From Bacteroidales bacterium UBA5342 (GTDB lineage: Bacteria > Bacteroidota > Bacteroidia > Bacteroidales > UBA5342): a stretch of 14,125 bases of DNA. Positions 12,365 to 14,125 of this stretch are shown one piece after another. The notes below the pieces were generated by a model. It saw nothing but the letters and a program-made list of their open reading frames with translations. It was not told the origin of the DNA and did no database searches. The stretch's first letter is position 1; each line of letters begins with the position of its first letter. The position numbers were made by a program, and so were the translations under genes. The stretch lies in contig DHQI01000114.1 of assembly GCA_002408065.1 (NCBI GenBank), positions 1 through 14,125 on the forward strand, in the 5' to 3' direction.

Positions 12365-14125
12365 ATGGCAGTACAAAGATTAAATAAGATTGCTCGCGAG
12401 TTGAATGTGGGAATCTCTACGATGGTCGAATTCTTACACAAAAAAGGATTCAAGGACATCAAAGAGAGTCCTAACACTAAGATTACCGACGAGCAACATT
12501 TAGCTTTGCTTAAGGAGTTTAGTAGTGACGTAGAGGTCAAGAAAAAGTCTGATATGATCAGCGAAAAACGTCACAACAAAGACCAAAACAAAGAAACTGT
12601 AACCCTTGATAAAGGACGTCACGAACAGGTTGATCTGAAAGAAAAAGAGGAACCTGCAAAAACGGAAGAGCCTAAGCAAAACGGGCCTAAGATTTTAGGT
12701 AAGATTGATCTTAATCCTAAGCCTAAAGCTGCGCCTAAGGAGGAAAAGAAAACGGTAGAGCAAGCTCCTGTAGCCGACGTTAAGGAAGAAAAAGCAGAAG
12801 CACCTAAACCTGTAGTGGAAGAAGTACCGGAAGTAAAACAACCGGCAGCAGAACCTGAGGTGAAGGAAGTAAAAGAAGAAGCTGTTCCTGCTCCTGCTCC
12901 TACACCTGAACCAGAGCCAAAGCCAGAGCCGACACCTAAAGTAGAAAAAATTAAAGAAGAGCCTGCTCCTGCACCAGCTCCTAAAGTGGAAGCCAAAAAA
13001 GAAGCACCAGCTCCTCCTGCTCCGGCTAAAAAGCAAGTAAAAGAAGAAAAAGTTCAGGTGAAAGAAAAACCTGTTGCTAAAAAAGAAGAAGAAGCTCCCG
13101 CTGAGGCCAAACAAGAAACGGGCAAAGATGGACAAGCCGACATACGTGTAAAAGTTAATGTAGAAAACAAGATTAAAGTCTTGGATAAAATTGACCTCTC
13201 TACCATTAACCAACGTACGCGTCCAAACAAAAAATCGAAAGAAGAACTGAAGAAAGAACGTGAGAAGCGTGAAGGGGAAACTAACCCACGCAAAAAACGT
13301 AAACGTATTCAGAATGATAAAGTCAACATCAAACAAGCCGCCGGAAAAGGACGCAACAAAGGCCGTAAGCCAGCTCCTAAAAAAGAGGTGAGCGAAGAAG
13401 ATGTACAAAAGCAAGTAAAAGAAACCCTTGCAAGACTTACCAATAAAGGAAGCAAATTCAACACCGCTAAGTACCGTCGCGAAAAACGTGATATGGTACA
13501 AGAGCGTCACGAAGAAGAGTTAGCTCGTCAAGCTGAAGAAAGCAAAACTCTGAAAGTAACAGAGTTCGTAACAGCTAACGACATCGCTAATATGATGAGC
13601 GTAGGTGTAACAGAGATTATCTCTGCTTGTATGTCATTGGGTATGTTTGTTTCGATCAACCAACGTCTGGACGCCGAAACAATTACTCTTATTGCTTCTG
13701 AATTTGGTTACGAAGTAGAATTTGTAAGTGTAGAGGTACAAGAAGCTATCGAAGATAAAGAAGATGATGAAGCCGACTTGGTACCACGCGCTCCTATCGT
13801 AACAGTGATGGGACACGTAGACCATGGTAAAACGTCCTTGCTTGACCACATCCGTAAAGCTAACGTGATAGCCGGTGAGGCCGGTGGTATCACACAGCAC
13901 ATCGGTGCTTATAATGTAACATTGGATGATGGTAAGGAAATAACATTCCTTGACACACCGGGTCACGAAGCCTTTACGGCTATGCGTGCACGTGGTGCTC
14001 AGGTAACCGATATTGCTATTATTATTGTAGCAGCTGATGATAACGTGATGCCTCAGACTGTGGAGGCCATCAACCACGCAACTGCAGCAGGTGTACCTAT
14101 TGTGTTTGCCATTAACAAAATTGAT
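12365..14125 (+). CDS. infB: Translation initiation factor IF-2, 5' part (runs off the window)
   Basis: The first 587 codons of IF-2, the GTPase that brings initiator fMet-tRNA to the 30S subunit and promotes subunit joining. The N-terminal IF2_N domain (MAVQRLNKIARELNVGISTM, to about residue 50) is followed by a very long charged, Pro/Glu/Lys/Ala-rich linker (about 60-350, with repeated PAPAP and PEPEPKPEP). A second IF2_N-like domain follows (about 398-458, TLKVTEFVTANDIANMMSVG). The GTPase domain carries G1 GHVDHGKT (483-490), the switch region GGITQHIG, G3 DTPGHEAF (530-537) and G4 NKID (584-587), where the window ends. The ATG at 12365 has no clear Shine-Dalgarno sequence, as with its neighbours. 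The gene lies 97 bases after nusA in the conserved order. Confidence 0.96.
   Translation, partial: MAVQRLNKIARELNVGISTMVEFLHKKGFKDIKESPNTKITDEQHLALLKEFSSDVEVKKKSDMISEKRHNKDQNKETVTLDKGRHEQVDLKEKEEPAKTEEPKQNGPKILGKIDLNPKPKAAPKEEKKTVEQAPVADVKEEKAEAPKPVVEEVPEVKQPAAEPEVKEVKEEAVPAPAPTPEPEPKPEPTPKVEKIKEEPAPAPAPKVEAKKEAPAPPAPAKKQVKEEKVQVKEKPVAKKEEEAPAEAKQETGKDGQADIRVKVNVENKIKVLDKIDLSTINQRTRPNKKSKEELKKEREKREGETNPRKKRKRIQNDKVNIKQAAGKGRNKGRKPAPKKEVSEEDVQKQVKETLARLTNKGSKFNTAKYRREKRDMVQERHEEELARQAEESKTLKVTEFVTANDIANMMSVGVTEIISACMSLGMFVSINQRLDAETITLIASEFGYEVEFVSVEVQEAIEDKEDDEADLVPRAPIVTVMGHVDHGKTSLLDHIRKANVIAGEAGGITQHIGAYNVTLDDGKEITFLDTPGHEAFTAMRARGAQVTDIAIIIVAADDNVMPQTVEAINHATAAGVPIVFAINKID

Noticed and set aside
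12900..13030. Tandem CCTGCTCCT-like repeats in infB
   Set aside because: They are in-frame Pro-Ala codons of the normal IF-2 linker, not a separate DNA repeat element.
12695..13510. 271-codon minus-strand frame rich in phenylalanine
   Set aside because: It lies opposite the Lys/Glu/Pro-rich linker of IF-2; AAA/GAA codons read in reverse give TTT/TTC. No start signal or family resemblance.

Overview
The window looks like a chromosomal segment from a member of the order Bacteroidales (Bacteroidota); the genus cannot be fixed from the sequence. Four things point there. Several genes are preceded by the Bacteroidota-type -7 element TAnnTTTG, once with a perfect -33 TTTG. Most starts have A-rich leaders without a Shine-Dalgarno sequence. 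LysRS carries a C-terminal extension and sits next to gpsA. IF2 has a very long Pro/Glu/Lys/Ala linker. Sampled housekeeping sequence is about 42% G+C by hand count, while the glycosyltransferase gene is visibly more AT-rich.

Layout. 37-501 (+) encodes a short NfeD-like membrane protein. It converges on a minus-strand pair: a secreted Spy/CpxP-like protein with a Gly/Gln linker (660-1613) and a family 2 glycosyltransferase (1717-2619). Next come lysS (2854-4584, +) and gpsA (4677-5675, +), separated by a probable terminator. A lipoprotein of the endonuclease/exonuclease/phosphatase superfamily (5911-6978, -) converges on gpsA. After a roughly 500-bp gap without a convincing gene there is an AraC-type regulator (7507-8370) followed by two small FMN-binding split-barrel (PPOX-type) proteins (8468-8872 and 8942-9328), closed by a strong terminator. 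Then come a toxin-antitoxin pair on the minus strand whose RelE/ParE-type toxin is frameshifted (9384-9928), an unrecognised 85-aa protein (10039-10296), and rimP-nusA-infB (10513 to the window end), with infB cut after its G4 motif NKID.

How the genes work together. rimP, nusA and infB form the widely conserved ribosome-maturation, transcription-elongation and translation-initiation cluster. Here a textbook intrinsic terminator lies between the likely promoter and the rimP start, which suggests attenuation control. The AraC regulator and the first PPOX gene share an exact 12-base upstream motif, a candidate operator. lysS and gpsA are housekeeping genes for tRNA charging and glycerolipid precursor synthesis.

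I found no RNA gene, CRISPR array, insertion sequence or phage module, and no clear evidence of a wholly new system. The observations most worth following are the rimP leader attenuator, the broken toxin, the two-module Spy-like protein and the shared AraC-side motif.
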